The translations under genes and the position numbers were made by a program. This document shows, in pieces, positions 53,106 to 63,006 of a stretch of DNA of 64,000 nt (positions are counted from its first letter, which is position 1; every line of letters starts with the position of its first letter). The notes beneath the pieces were generated by a model. That model ran no database searches. It was not told where the DNA came from and saw only the letters and a program-made list of their open reading frames with translations. The DNA comes from Drosophila persimilis. Lineage: Eukaryota; Arthropoda; Insecta; Diptera; Drosophilidae. The stretch is from assembly GCF_003286085.1 (NCBI RefSeq), contig NW_020825294.1:14468501-14532500 (forward strand), written 5' to 3'.

Positions 53106-53246
53106 TCATCGCACAGGTGCTTCTAGTGACACACGCTCTTTGTAGCGTTGTCGGTGCCTTTTTGAGTTCTTAATCTTCTTCCGTTTTCTTTTGTCGCACT
53201 TGTAATTCACTTTTAATTTTGATTGTTCATTGGTTAATTGTTCCAT
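53106..53246 (-). CDS. 46-codon Lys/Arg-rich ORF
   Basis: The ATG is at 53246, just inside the DINE-1 insertion site. It reads MEQLTNEQSKLKVNYKCDKR, a very basic middle, and ends SLEAPVR. It stops inside the 'gcgatgaccagcaccggcac' segment that is duplicated 98 bp further on. It is possibly the first short ORF of the 412-like element. Nothing known matches. Confidence 0.3.
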   Translation of the reverse strand: MEQLTNEQSKLKVNYKCDKRKRKKIKNSKRHRQRYKERVSLEAPVR

Positions 53247-53300
53247 TGTAGTTAAAGAATGGTTATCGGCGTGTGCTCCTTCCGGTTGCGTATTTATAAT

Positions 53301-54424
53301 TATACCCGATACTCAAAATGAGTATTGGGGTATATTAGATTTGTGGTAAAAGTGGATGTGTGTAACGTCCAGAAGGAATCGTTTCCGACCCCATAAAGTA
53401 TATATATTCTTGATCAGCATCAATAGCCGAGTCGATTGAGCCATGTCTGTCTGTCCGTCTGTCCGTCTGTCCGTCCGTCCGTCTGTCCGTCTGTCCGTCC
53501 CCTTCAGCGCCTAATGCTCAAAGACTATAAGAGCTAGAGCAACGATGTTTTGGATCCAGACTTCTGTGATATGTCACTGCTACAAAAATATTTCAAAACT
53601 TTGCCCCGCCCACTTCCGCCCCCACAAAGGGCGAAAATCTGTGGCATCCACAATTTTAAAGATACGAGAAAACAAAAAACGCAGAATCGTAGAGAATGAC
53701 CATATCTTTTAGACTGCAGAATCTGAATTGGATCGTATTACTATTATAGCCAGCATCAAGAAAACAATTTCATTTTTTCTCGCCCTGTCTCTCTCTAACA
53801 CACAGGTAGCATAGGCGGCTTTGCTTAGAGTAAAACATTAGCGCCTAGATCTCAGAGACTATAAAAGCTAGAGCAACCAAATTTGGTATCCACACTCCTA
53901 ATATATCAGACCGAGACGAGTTTGTTTCAAAATTTCGCCACACCCCCTTCCGCCCCCGCAAAGGATGCAAATCTGGGGATATTCACAAATCTCAAAGACT
54001 ATTAACGCTAGAGTAACCAAATTTGGAATCCGCACTTCTCTTAGATCTCACTATAAAACGTGTATCTCAAAATTTCGCCCAACCCCCTTCCGCCCACACA
54101 AAGGACGAAAATCTGTTGCATCCACAATATTGCAGATTCGAGAAAACTAAAAACGGGGAATCATAGATAACGACCATATCTATCAGATTGCTGAATCTGG
54201 ATCAGATCAGATAATTTTTGTAGCCAAAAGGAACAAATCAATTTGCAGTGGCTACGCAGCGCGTGACATCACGCTCAGACTGATTTTCTGTCTCTCTCGC
54301 ACGCACTCTTTGTCGTGTCGTTTAATATTAGCGGCGTCTGCCGGAGGAAAGCCATACTGACTTAGTATCGGGTATAACTGTAGAGTTGCGGTGTCCGCAG
54401 CAACTCACAACGTTCCCCCTCGTT
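53301..54424 (+). mobile_element. Complete DINE-1/ISY-like Helentron
   Basis: Both ends are intact: TATACCCGATACTCAAAATG at 53301, and TATCGGGTATA, the 'gttgcggtgtccgcagcaac' hairpin and 'cgttccccctcg' at 54424. It is very close in sequence to 21283-22379 but has a longer CTGTCCGT microsatellite (53446-53500). It is inserted in the leader of the 412-like element, 28 bp from the primer site, without target duplication, as expected of Helitron-type elements. Confidence 0.88.
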
Positions 54425-54451
54425 TTTTCACTAATTTATTTTTCACAAAGG

Positions 54452-54469
54452 GTCCTGTCACGGTCGCCA
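54452..54469 (-). promoter_or_regulatory. Primer-binding site of the 412-like element
   Basis: Minus strand TGGCGACCGTGACAGGAC directly abuts the 5' LTR. It resembles the tRNA-Arg primer site of the 412/mdg1 group. Confidence 0.8.
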
Positions 54470-54952
54470 TGTAGAAATGGAATCGTAATAGAATAGAAGC
54501 AGCGAAAACACTTCTGTTCTTTCTTCGGGTTGTATTCGGAATGAATTCAATTTATTCTTCATAAACTTATTTAGCCTAAAGTACATAATGTTCTCGGTTG
54601 AGTTCTGTCGCTAAGGGCAGCGGCAGAACGGGATCATGTAGCATGCCATATGTATGTGTATATTTATGTTTGTAAGAATGTATATGCAGAAGGCATATAC
54701 ATTGGAATGCTCATTCGGCCACTTGGAATATATTGCCGACACTGCAGTTCTCACGCTGCAGGCCAGTCCAATATAAGGGACTGATCGTATTACGGCTCTT
54801 GAGTGTGGCTATGTTACGTAAACATTGCGACAAAGTGTCTTTATGTTTATGAGCGTGATACTCTACATTAACTTTGGGCTTATGACCAATTGAAATATTG
54901 TATACACTACAATACGGTGAGCATATGCTTATTTGGCATACAGCATACTGCA
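54470..54952 (-). repeat. 412-like 5' LTR
   Basis: 483 bp, minus strand TGCAGTATGCTG...CCATTTCTACA. The first bases read TGCAG where the 3' LTR has TGTAG. It shares nearly all sequence with 47427-47872 apart from two indels. It is followed by GTCT (54953-54956) and the BEL RT. Confidence 0.9.
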
Positions 54953-54956
54953 GTCT

Positions 54957-56395
54957 CTTCTCCACACTATGAGCTGAAACTGCCGATCCGCTTCGTTCAC
55001 CATCACTTGGCGATACATCTTTTTAACATCAGCAGTCAGGGCAAACCTGTGCAGACGGAAACGGAGCAGTGTCGAGTATAATTCCTCTTGAATGGTAGGT
55101 CCCACCATCAGAATGTCATTTAAGGCCACCTGTGAGGACGTCTTGGACGAAGACATACTTTGGGGCCTCAGAACACACTGATGAGGGATTACGTAGTGTG
55201 GAGTAGAAGGAATCGTATTGTCAGTAGGAGACATATGACCTAAGGAGAGGTACTCTTCCATGAATTCCAAGTACATTTTCTTCAACTCAGGGTCACGATG
55301 CAATCGTCTTTCAAGCGACAAAAACCGCCGTTTCGCAACCTCAAAGGAGTTGCCTAAACAATTTGAATCTGATTTAAACGGGAGCCTTACTTCGAACCGA
55401 CCTGATGATAGTACCTGAGTCGTCTTACGATAGTGTTCTTCACATAGCTTGTGCTCAGGTGTGGCAATTTTCTTGGTAGATGGCATTTCTTTCAGTGACC
55501 AAAACTTTTTCAAGGTCCTATCGATGGATACTAGCAACTCTTCACTGCAACTCAAACTGTTTGTAATTTGAGGAGCAGAACTCCTGGAAACATATTTTCC
55601 CGACACAACCCAACCAAGAAGGGTTTTCTGAAGAGTTGGAAAGTCAGGACCTTGTTTAATTTGACCAACAGCTAATAATTCAAAGAACGATTCTGCTCCA
55701 ATTAACATATCTATTCTTTGTGGCTTGTAGAAATAAGGGTCTGCCAGTGGTAGGTTCTCTGGTATTCGCCATTCAGTCACATTCACTGACTGGTCAGGGT
55801 GATAACCTGAAATTGATTTCAGGATCCAAAAATCAAAGAAGAACTCACTACCATTTATTCGCGACTTCACCACTGTGTGTATTTTATCCTTTACTTGAGA
55901 ATTAGATTCACCAATTCCAAGCAAGTTAATACAGGACTCCTCTCTACGGATCTGTAAGCGATTAGCGAGGTCCTCGGTAATGAAATTTGTTTGTGATCCA
56001 GAGTCGAGCAGAGCTCTGGCCAGAATGTGTTCACCGCTCTTAGTTCGGACGCTTACGATCGACGTAGCCAGAATTACCCTGTCCAACGCTGTCGCATGCA
56101 AAACATGTGACGTGGAAGGTTGATTCTGATTTGATGGAGGAGAAGGACTCTCTTGGGGTGGTGGCAACGCGAGACTATTAGCCGACACTGTGTATCGATG
56201 CAATAATGTATGATGTGAGCGGCTACACACTCGAAATTTATTGGCTTTGCATTTTACAACAGCGTGGCCTTTTCGCAGACAATTAATGCATAGGGATGCC
56301 GACTTAGCAAACTCAAACCTTTGCATCACCGAGAGACTTGCAGTAGCTACAAGTTTGCTGAGTTCTACTGTTGGTGGAAGTGGAAGAACAAGCAA
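54957..56395 (-). pseudogene. BEL zinc knuckles, protease and RT first half, proximal copy
   Basis: Same domains as 43222-44700 (DSGSQTNFI, RIDMLIGAESFFELL, FALTADVKKMYRQVMV). Two private lesions are present. The second knuckle reads FRVCSRSHH where the distal copy has CRVC, losing a zinc ligand. Eight codons around KLRVVFDA are deleted from RT. The frame runs into the 412-like LTR at 54952. It enters from gag by the same frame change as the distal copy. Confidence 0.85.
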
Positions 56396-57320
56396 ATGAA
56401 CTGCGATTATGTTGCTTGCTTGGCATGACTTTGTCTTGCCTTGGCTTGGTCGATTCTTCAGCAGACAGATGCTGGTATCGACGATTCAAGACTTTCTCAA
56501 AGTCGGACCAAAGCGGCAACTTCTCATAAGTAAGCTGTTCATCCCACTTTTGTTTCGTCACTGGGTCGACTCTGTTTAAAACGAGATGAATGAGCATTGC
56601 ATTCGAAATTTTTGTATCATCTCCGATCGACAGTAACGATCCGTAAATCCGCGAAACAGTATCGATTAGAGTTCTTAGAGATGATGCAGATTGATGCGAC
56701 ATTCTCGGCAGATTGAACAATGTGGAAATATTATTCGTGAAAATCAAATAATCGTTGTCATATACTCGTTTTAGGCCAGCCATGGCCTTTTCATAATTTG
56801 CCTCGGTGACTTGGAACGCCTTTATTGTTCCTAATGCTTCATCAGAGAGGCACGAAATCAAATGATTAAATTTTTCGATCACCGGTATGCTGTTGTCGCT
56901 ATGGACTAGCCTCTCAAAAAGGCTAATGCAATTTTTGAATTCCGAGTGTTTACCACTAAATTTGGGTAATGCCAATTTCGGAAGTCTAGCATGAGTTGGG
57001 GCTGAAGAAGACACTGGCTTCGTCTCGCTTGCTGCATCAAAGGCGGCGATAAGCGACATTATCTTTCCTTTGGTGACAATTGTCAGCTCTTCCAACTCGG
57101 CTGCATATGCATCATCACCTGTTATGTCCTCGATTTGCTCCTGCAAATGGTAAGCCTTTTCAATTGAAGCATTCAAACAATCTAATCTACATTGTAATTC
57201 CGGTAATTGCAAAGGAATCGACCCTTGATCTAATCGATCCTCTAAGCGGCGAATGCTTTTTACTTGACTTTTGAGCTTAATCTTTAAGTCTTCAAGAGTG
57301 GGTTTACTTTTTTCTGCCAT
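56313..57320 (-). pseudogene. BEL gag with true start
   Basis: The ATG at 57320 begins MAEKSKPTLEDLKIKLKSQV, with a predicted coiled coil (RRLEDRLDQ, LDCLNASIEKA) to residue 56. HLQEQIEDITGDD follows (start of the duplicated unit), then the capsid-like ARLPKLALPKFSGKHSEF, FNHLISCLSDEALGTIKAF, NLPRMSHQSASSLRTLI and LPLWSDFEKVLNRRYQHL. It ends CSYCKSLGDAKV at a stop overlapping the protease frame. Only this copy keeps the N-terminal 56 residues, as expected if the distal gag is a duplicate. Confidence 0.85.
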
Positions 57321-58340
57321 AATGGTTGTGTTTTTATTTATTTATTTATTATTATTATTTTTTTTTTTTTTTTAAATTTTAAATTTTTGAACGAGAACGA
57401 TAATTGAAAACGAATTTTAATTGAATGTCGAGGCACGAGGTATCAAGGGAAAGAGTTGTTGCAAGTAACAGCCGAAAACAATATACCCGTTAGATACAGG
57501 GTAGCGCGTCACTTGGCAAGTAACAGCCGAAAACAATATACCCGTTGGATGCAGGGTAGCGCGTCACTTGGCAAGTAACAGCCGAAAACAATATACCCGT
57601 TGGATGTAGGCAACGAAAATTCTCCCAACAAATACAACGCTAGCAGCAGTGGAGAAGCGAAAGCGATAACGAAATAATGCACCGGTGCTGCTGCTTGTAT
57701 GTATGTGTGGATATTTTCTATACGCCGTGGCTTGGGTGAACGAACGAACAAACTTTGTTCTAACGACGAGAAAGGTAGAACAAAATAAAATGTGGGGGGG
57801 GGGGGACAGTGATTGCAGTAAACGAAAGATGTATGTATGTATGTACATATAACTGTTGCGTCCAAATAGCGGTTCACATATGTATGTCTGTTTGGGTCGA
57901 TATGTATGTATGTATTTATGTTTTTAGTTATATTTATGCAATTACTAACAAAATGCATGCAATCAAGCTCTACTATATATGTATCATACGTCTGTGCCTA
58001 GAATTGAAGGCGATGTGCAATGTTTCCAGCACAAGACACCTCAAAGAGAGATCTGAATGTCTTTTGCTCAGCCTTCAATTTTCTGCACAAATACCTCTGA
58101 TTCCTCTTTTGGATTTTTGAATCCAACTGCTACTTTCCTGTCTTTTTCGCAGGGCATCCCTCGGCGGTAGCAGAATTGCACAAAAATTATTGTTGGCGCG
58201 ACCGACGCGATGATATTTTACAAAAATTGATTGCCGATTGCACACACACACGACGCGGGCAACGAATATGTTTGCATATGTATACTGCAATTTCTTGTGT
58301 CACTGTCACTTGTTTTTTGTTGCCTATAATTCACTTTACA
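57321..58340 (-). other. BEL 5' leader
   Basis: About 1 kb between primer site and gag start. It holds a 55-bp minisatellite (57462-57609), a G-run ('gggggggggggg' near 57795), ATGT microsatellite (57828-57920) and no long conserved ORF. It presumably contains RNA packaging signals, which I cannot identify. Confidence 0.6.
57462..57609. repeat. 55-bp minisatellite, 2.7 copies
   Basis: 'caagtaacagccgaaaacaa' starts at 57462, 57517 and 57572, so the period is 55 bp. Copies differ at 'gttagatac', 'gttggatgc' and 'gttggatgt'. It lies in the BEL leader. Confidence 0.92.
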
Positions 58341-58358
58341 GTCCACCCGGGGGCGCCA
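58341..58358 (-). promoter_or_regulatory. BEL primer-binding site
   Basis: Minus strand TGGCGCCCCCGGGTGGAC directly adjoins the 5' LTR with no spacer. The TGG start fits pairing with a tRNA 3' CCA; the exact tRNA was not determined. Confidence 0.7.
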
Positions 58359-58669
58359 TGAAAAATTAGAAGAGTTTTTCTAATCAGTTACCGAAAACTT
58401 CGGGTGGCTGTAATTTAAATTATTTATTTGGCGGGGCGAAAAACTTGATACGCTCGATCTATTTCAAGGTTGGCGAACAACTATATTTTCTTCACAATTC
58501 AAATCTCTTACTCTAGCTATCCTACGGTGGCAAAGCGGGGCGAATTCGCCAAGAGCGAGAGAGCGAGCTTTTATTGCGCTCCCGCTTTGCCCTAGCCTAA
58601 CTTACACTAGACTTCATAATTCAGATCAATAACTAATAATTGTGGCCATGGATGGAAGGTCACGCAACA
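58359..58669 (-). repeat. BEL 5' LTR
   Basis: 311 bp, TGTTGCGTGACC...AATTTTTCA on the minus strand. It matches 40213-40502 with few substitutions plus a roughly 20-bp insertion. The target duplication GATGT follows at 58670-58674. Confidence 0.9.
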
Positions 58670-58676
58670 GATGTTG

Positions 58677-59595
58677 TGTAACGAACCGTTCTTTTCCGTC
58701 TGATTCAACTGGGCTGGCTCAGCGGTCGGTGTGCTCGCTGCAACAATATTTGTATGTTGCCACGACAAGTAAGAAGGAACGGGTTGGGTTTTGTACTGTT
58801 ATGACAATTGCGCTTTATTGGTATCTTAGAGCTATCTTACGCTATTCCGACTCCGGTGCTGGTTCTACCGTTGGTTCTCCTCTGCGTTTTTGGTGAGCGT
58901 GACTTACCCTGGACCCCCCAAGGCGTCTCCAAGCGTGGCACCGCCGGCTCTACTGACTGGGGCCAGCGATTCTTGGCACGAGGCCCAAATCCGCCTGTCA
59001 GTCGGCGCCTGACGCGTTTGCTCTCACTCGACTCACTTGGCTTTTCGGCCCGAAGGTGTCTCACTCCCTGTGGGATGCACTCCAAGCGTGGCACCGTTGG
59101 TTCAAGGGATTGGGACCTTTTGGCTCTTGGCTGTATGCTCGAGTCCGCCTCTCAATCCTCACACAACGCGTTAATTCCAAAGTTCTTTGCCCTTTGCTCG
59201 GTCTCTTGTTGCTCACTATTCACTTCACACTCGATAGCTCCGCTCGCTGCCTGTCCCTTTTCCTGGACGCCCCCCTCTTATAGGCTCGCTTCTGCGTCGG
59301 CGCCGCCGACTCCGCCTGGCGCTAACGGCACTTTCCGCCATGCGGTGCCCGTACTTTTCCATCGGTGTTTCCTTCATTCTCTGCTCGCTTTACAACGGGA
59401 CCTGACCGGATGCGCTGGGCCACTGCCGGCCCGATCCCGTCATCCCGCTGTTCTCTCTCCGGAGGCCTCCCCTCTCATCTTGGGTCTCCGGGAGAGCTCT
59501 CCTCGGGAATTCGCCGCCTCCGGATATCCCCGGATAACGGCCGATAGCTCTTAACCCTGTACCGCCCCCTGCGTGTGGGAATACCTTTCCTCACA
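58677..59595 (-). repeat. G3 3' LTR
   Basis: 919 bp; plus-strand ends TGTAACGAACC and CCTTTCCTCACA. Compared with the 5' LTR it has 'gggctggctc' for 'ggactc', 'gggaccttttggc' for 'gggaaatttggc' and an extra 'cgactc' near 59310, with few other differences. Confidence 0.9.
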
Positions 59596-60255
59596 CTTCC
59601 CCCTTTCTTTCATTGGCAGAAAACCCCGATTTTCCGCGTCCCATGTTTGGGACGTTTAAAAAAAAACCCGCGCGAACGGCGCGCGCGCGCTTTGTTCCCG
59701 AACCGGGTGCACCCTGGCGCCCTTCCTCGGCCTCGCCCAGTGCGGTGTTGCCGTATCTCTCCAATGTGAGCGATCGATTCGTTTTCACCTTGTCGATAGT
59801 TCGCATAGGAGCTCTTGTGATCCGCTCGATATAGGGTAGGGTCGCTATTCTGACCTACTCGATATGGCGTAGAGTTGCCTTTACGACTCACTCGATAAAG
59901 CATAGGGGCGCTTTTGTGATATACTCCATATCTCGCAGCGTGCGTATTCTAATTCCGCATCGCGAATTCCTCAATGGACTGAGAAAAGTGCTATCTTCTC
60001 GTTGTTCCTGGTTTTTTTTTTTTTTTTTCTTGTGCGTGCCCGGTTTCCCTTTCTGCCCTTCGCTGGTGCGCAGGCCTTCCGGCGGCCCTCTAGATGCTTC
60101 GGATAAGTTTTCCTCTCTCTTTCACGCCTTCCGCCGCATTCATTCATACTTTACCGATTATTTCTAGCGATGCCCCTCTGTTCTTCTGCTGAAAGGTAAA
60201 TACCAAGGTCTTCTTCTTTATTTTTTTTTTTATTCGTTTTTGTTTCTAATTCTTT
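59596..60255 (-). other. G3 3' untranslated region with purine tract
   Basis: The polypurine tract abuts the LTR. 59816-59925 shows a degenerate repeat of about 33 bp around 'ctcgatat' and 'ctcgataaagc'. A poly-T run lies at 60012-60029. No domain recognised. Confidence 0.5.
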
Positions 60256-60727
60256 CTACTCTTCTCTTCTATTCAGTGTGTTGCCCGGAACACCTCCTGC
60301 CGATCGGTGGACACCGATAGACGGTACCGGACGCCACCGTCGTTGACCAGGCGCTTCACCCTCATCGACGTTTGCCTCATCCGCGCGAGAGAGCGCGTTA
60401 CGACGGTCGGCCACTCCTCGCGTTTGATGTGCTGCCACCGTGGGTTGTCCGCCGGCCCCGTCTGGGGGCACGATGCCTGACGCTGCAGCTCGGGCCGGGT
60501 TCCGGCCATTGCCAGGGACCTCGCTCCGACCTCGGACCGTCTGCCGCGCTCTCCGTCCGCTTCGCCATCGCCTCCTCCGTCTCCTTACGCAGACGCGCCA
60601 TCTCCCTCTGCTCCACAGCGCTGCACCGGAGAGCACACTGCCACTGAAATAATTGAAATTGAAATAATTCTCTCAACTTGGCCGCGTTCTCGTCCGGTGT
60701 GGGCGTGCCCTGCCCTGTGCCAAGCAC
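60256..60727 (-). pseudogene. G3 pol 3' end and downstream ORF remnant
   Basis: Minus strand near 60720 reads TPDENAAKLRELFQFQL, resembling the segment after the integrase core in related gypsy elements. It then turns into a Glu/Arg-rich stretch (EQREMARLRKETEEAMAKR) of unknown nature. Another frame to 60273 gives KREEWPTVVTRSLARMRQ. I cannot say whether this is gag-like duplicate or an accessory ORF. Confidence 0.4.
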
Positions 60728-60842
60728 TTCTTCATCGTATAGAGCGTTTGGTAGCCTTGGCTCTATAAATAAAAGACAATACTAAAAGAAAAGAATAAAA
60801 GACAATAAACGCCGGCGAGTACCCGGTGGACTCGGTCACCCC

Positions 60843-61460
60843 TTAACTTACGGCCAACATTATCTCTGACCATTTCTCATCCCAGTTCCTCTGGTTCCCT
60901 TCGGTGAACTGAGCTATCATAGTTTTCACTGTCCGGTTAGTTCGCTCCGTCGGGTTCTCTTGCGGCGTGTAAGGGGCCGTGAACTGATGCCGTACGCCCA
61001 TCTGCTCCAAAAACCTCTTAAAAACTCTACTGGTGAACTGGACTCCATTATCCGTGATCACCACCTTTGGCACGCCAAACCGGGACACGATGCGCTCTCG
61101 GAACGCTTTTGTTAGTGCTTCCGCAGTGGCCTTTCTCAAGGGGACCGATTCGGTCCATTTCGAGAACCGATCCACCATCACCAATAACATGGCATTCCCA
61201 TGCTTTGACCTGGACAGAGGGCCTACGAAGTCGGCACACACCGTCACCCACGGCTCCTCTGGCACTTGCGTCAGCATTTTCCCGGCCGTCTGCAGTTGAC
61301 TCGGTTTGTAGCGTATGCAGACTTCACACTTTCTCACATATGTCCTCACATCTCGGTGCATCCCCGGCCAGTAGTACCGGGCGGCTACTCTTGCAATCGT
61401 CCTTCTGCCGCCCGCGTGCCCCGCCTCCGGCGAGTCGTTGTTCTCTTTTATGACTCTTTC
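60843..61460 (-). pseudogene. G3 integrase (zinc end and catalytic core)
   Basis: YYWPGMHRDVRTYVRKCEVC-type zinc end, then VTVCADFVGPLSRSKHGNAM (first Asp), VVITDNGVQFTSRVFK (second Asp) and TAPYTPQENPTERTNRTVKT (Glu). All three catalytic acids are present and the core is open for 172 codons, stopping after SEIMLAVS at 60843. The zinc end is in a different frame, and the C-terminal part is displaced. Confidence 0.8.
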
Positions 61461-62915
61461 TCTTAGATCCTTTGGGACGCATAACTTCCATGATGCTATC
61501 TCCTCTTCTCCGGCTCGGTGCGGGATGTGCCGGTATTATCTGACTTGCTTCCTCCACGTAATCAGGATATTTCATCGGTTCCGTCCTCATCCTCTCTTTG
61601 ACCTTTTTAATCCATTCGCACTCTGCCTCAGCTTCGTGTCCACTCTCTGTTTCCTCCTCGATGGTTCTCAGCCATCGCTCCGCCAATGGCTGTCGGGACA
61701 GTGCGTCCGCCACCACGTTCAGCTGCCCTTTCCTATATGCCACTTCGAAGTCGTATTGTTGTAGCTCCAGCGCCCACCTGGCGATCCTCCCCTTTGGGCT
61801 TTCGATGCCCCCTTTCAGGATCGCCCCCAGTCCGTAGTCGCTGGGGTCCGTCTGGAGCACGAACGTCTTTGAGAAATTCGGGCATGCCAACACCGGGTCT
61901 GCTGTCATCCGACTCTTTACTGAGTACTTACTCGCCGGACACTCCCGCTGGAACTCCAGCCGGTCCCTCTCCAGAGCCTCGAATTCGTCGGCCAGTGTCA
62001 TGATGTGCTCCAGGTCTCTGCACCTATGCGGCCGGATGAACAAATCGGGCATGCTGTTGTCTCTGATGAGCTGCAACTGCTCTTCGGGCGTGCATTTTAG
62101 TGGCCGCATGAGGGTCTGCATCTCCACTATGTAGTCTTTGAATGGCTCTCCCCACCTTTGCACCTGGAGTAATTTTTCAAAATACCCCCTCGGCAGGAAG
62201 TACGCTTGGAAGCTACGCGCAAATGCGTTCCACGTCTGACACTGCCTGTTGTTGGCTACAAACCACATGAGCGCCCGACCCTTTAGCAGTTCAGGCATTG
62301 CTCGTGGAATTAAATTCCAATCCAAACCGTACATGTTGGCTGACCACTCGATTTGTTCCAGGAACTCGAGTGGTTTCGCCGTTCCGTCGAACCGGAATGA
62401 CCACTCTCTGACCTGCTTGGCGACGTGGGCAGAGCTCGAAGTGGGCGGTCTCGTGGTCTGTTCATCGAGTCCCTGCTGACGATCCTCCCCTGCTCTCCCC
62501 TCTTCCAACCCATGTGGGTTTCTCGCGCTCCCTTGCTCTGGCTGTGCTGGCCTGGTTGGCCTCTCCCCACTCTCTGCCCGTGGTCGGCTGGGCGACCGCC
62601 TTTTCACCGGGACCGTCAAGCTCGCGATAAGCTCCTCTTGGGTTTCGGACGGCCGTCTCCACAGCGTTGCCTGCTCCGCGCTCGCCGGCAGCGTCAGGCG
62701 CTCATATGGATCCGTCCCGTCCTCCATCTGGGCCCAGGTCGCGGCTTCATCACCCAGGCTTCGAGCGCGTCCGCGTCCTCTCCGTGCTTCTCTATCCACG
62801 CCTTGAAGATTCGGCGCATCTCGGCCAGCGTGCCTTCCAATCGAAGACCGCACGCCCGCGCACACTGGACCAAGTCCTCTTTCCTCAACGAATGAACCCA
62901 TCGCCGGCTCCTCAT
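61324..62915 (-). pseudogene. G3 gag fused in frame to RNase H remnant (protease and RT deleted)
   Basis: The gag start is probably at 62915 (MRSRRWVHSLRKEDLVQCAR), with one frame change near 62740. The main frame then has a Pro/Arg-rich linker, WSFRFDGTAKPLEFLEQIEW, the capsid-like FARSFQAYFLPRGYFEKLLQ and FKDYIVEMQTLMRPLKCT. After RLEFQRECPASKYSVKSR it passes straight into DPVLACPNFSKTFVLQTDPS and DYGLGAILK (RNase H start). Then comes a second jump to RWALELQQYDFEVAYRKGQL and NVVADALSRQP (RNase H end). So zinc knuckle, protease, RT and the RNase H middle are gone, yet the frame stays open to 61324. Confidence 0.75.
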
Positions 62916-62986
62916 TTTTGCGCCCTCGCAATACCAAACTCAGTACCGCCCTTCCCAAACGCACTTTGTCTTTTACTTGTCGTGAG

Positions 62987-63004
62987 GCCCCACGTTGGGC
63001 GCCA
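62987..63004 (-). promoter_or_regulatory. G3 primer-binding site (tRNA-Lys type)
   Basis: Minus strand TGGCGCCCAACGTGGGGC, the classic gypsy-group primer site, two bases from the 5' LTR. Confidence 0.85.
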
Positions 63005-63006
63005 GT

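Larger units (their letters stand above)
47427..54952 (-). mobile_element. 412/mdg1-like Ty3/gypsy element inserted in the BEL RT
   Basis: LTRs 47427-47872 and 54470-54952 are flanked by the 4-bp duplication GTCT (47423-47426 and 54953-54956), and the BEL RT frame resumes on either side. A primer site resembling tRNA-Arg (TGGCGACCGTGACAGGAC) and a polypurine tract (AAAAAGGGAGG) are in place. Pol is mostly present (48089-51087). The gag region is not recognisable: 51490-53250 holds AT-rich DNA and short basic ORFs. A complete DINE-1 sits in the leader at 53301-54424. Confidence 0.85.
40213..58669 (-). mobile_element. BEL/Pao retrotransposon with internal tandem duplication and a nested 412-like element
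   Basis: The outer LTRs (40213-40502 and 58359-58669) are flanked by the 5-bp duplication GATGT (40208-40212 and 58670-58674), so this is one insertion. Minus-strand order: 5' LTR, primer site, leader, gag, protease, RT, RNase H, integrase up to residue ...DCFLLA (45455). It then returns to gag (HLQEQIED) and repeats protease, RT, RNase H and a complete integrase before the 3' LTR. The repeated unit is about 4.2 kb. The first copy is interrupted at 47427-54952 by another retrotransposon. Without that insert the element is about 10.9 kb. Confidence 0.85.

Noticed and set aside
57462..57609. Possible CRISPR-like array
   Set aside because: Repeats are directly adjacent without unique spacers, and the sequence is clearly eukaryotic transposon DNA.
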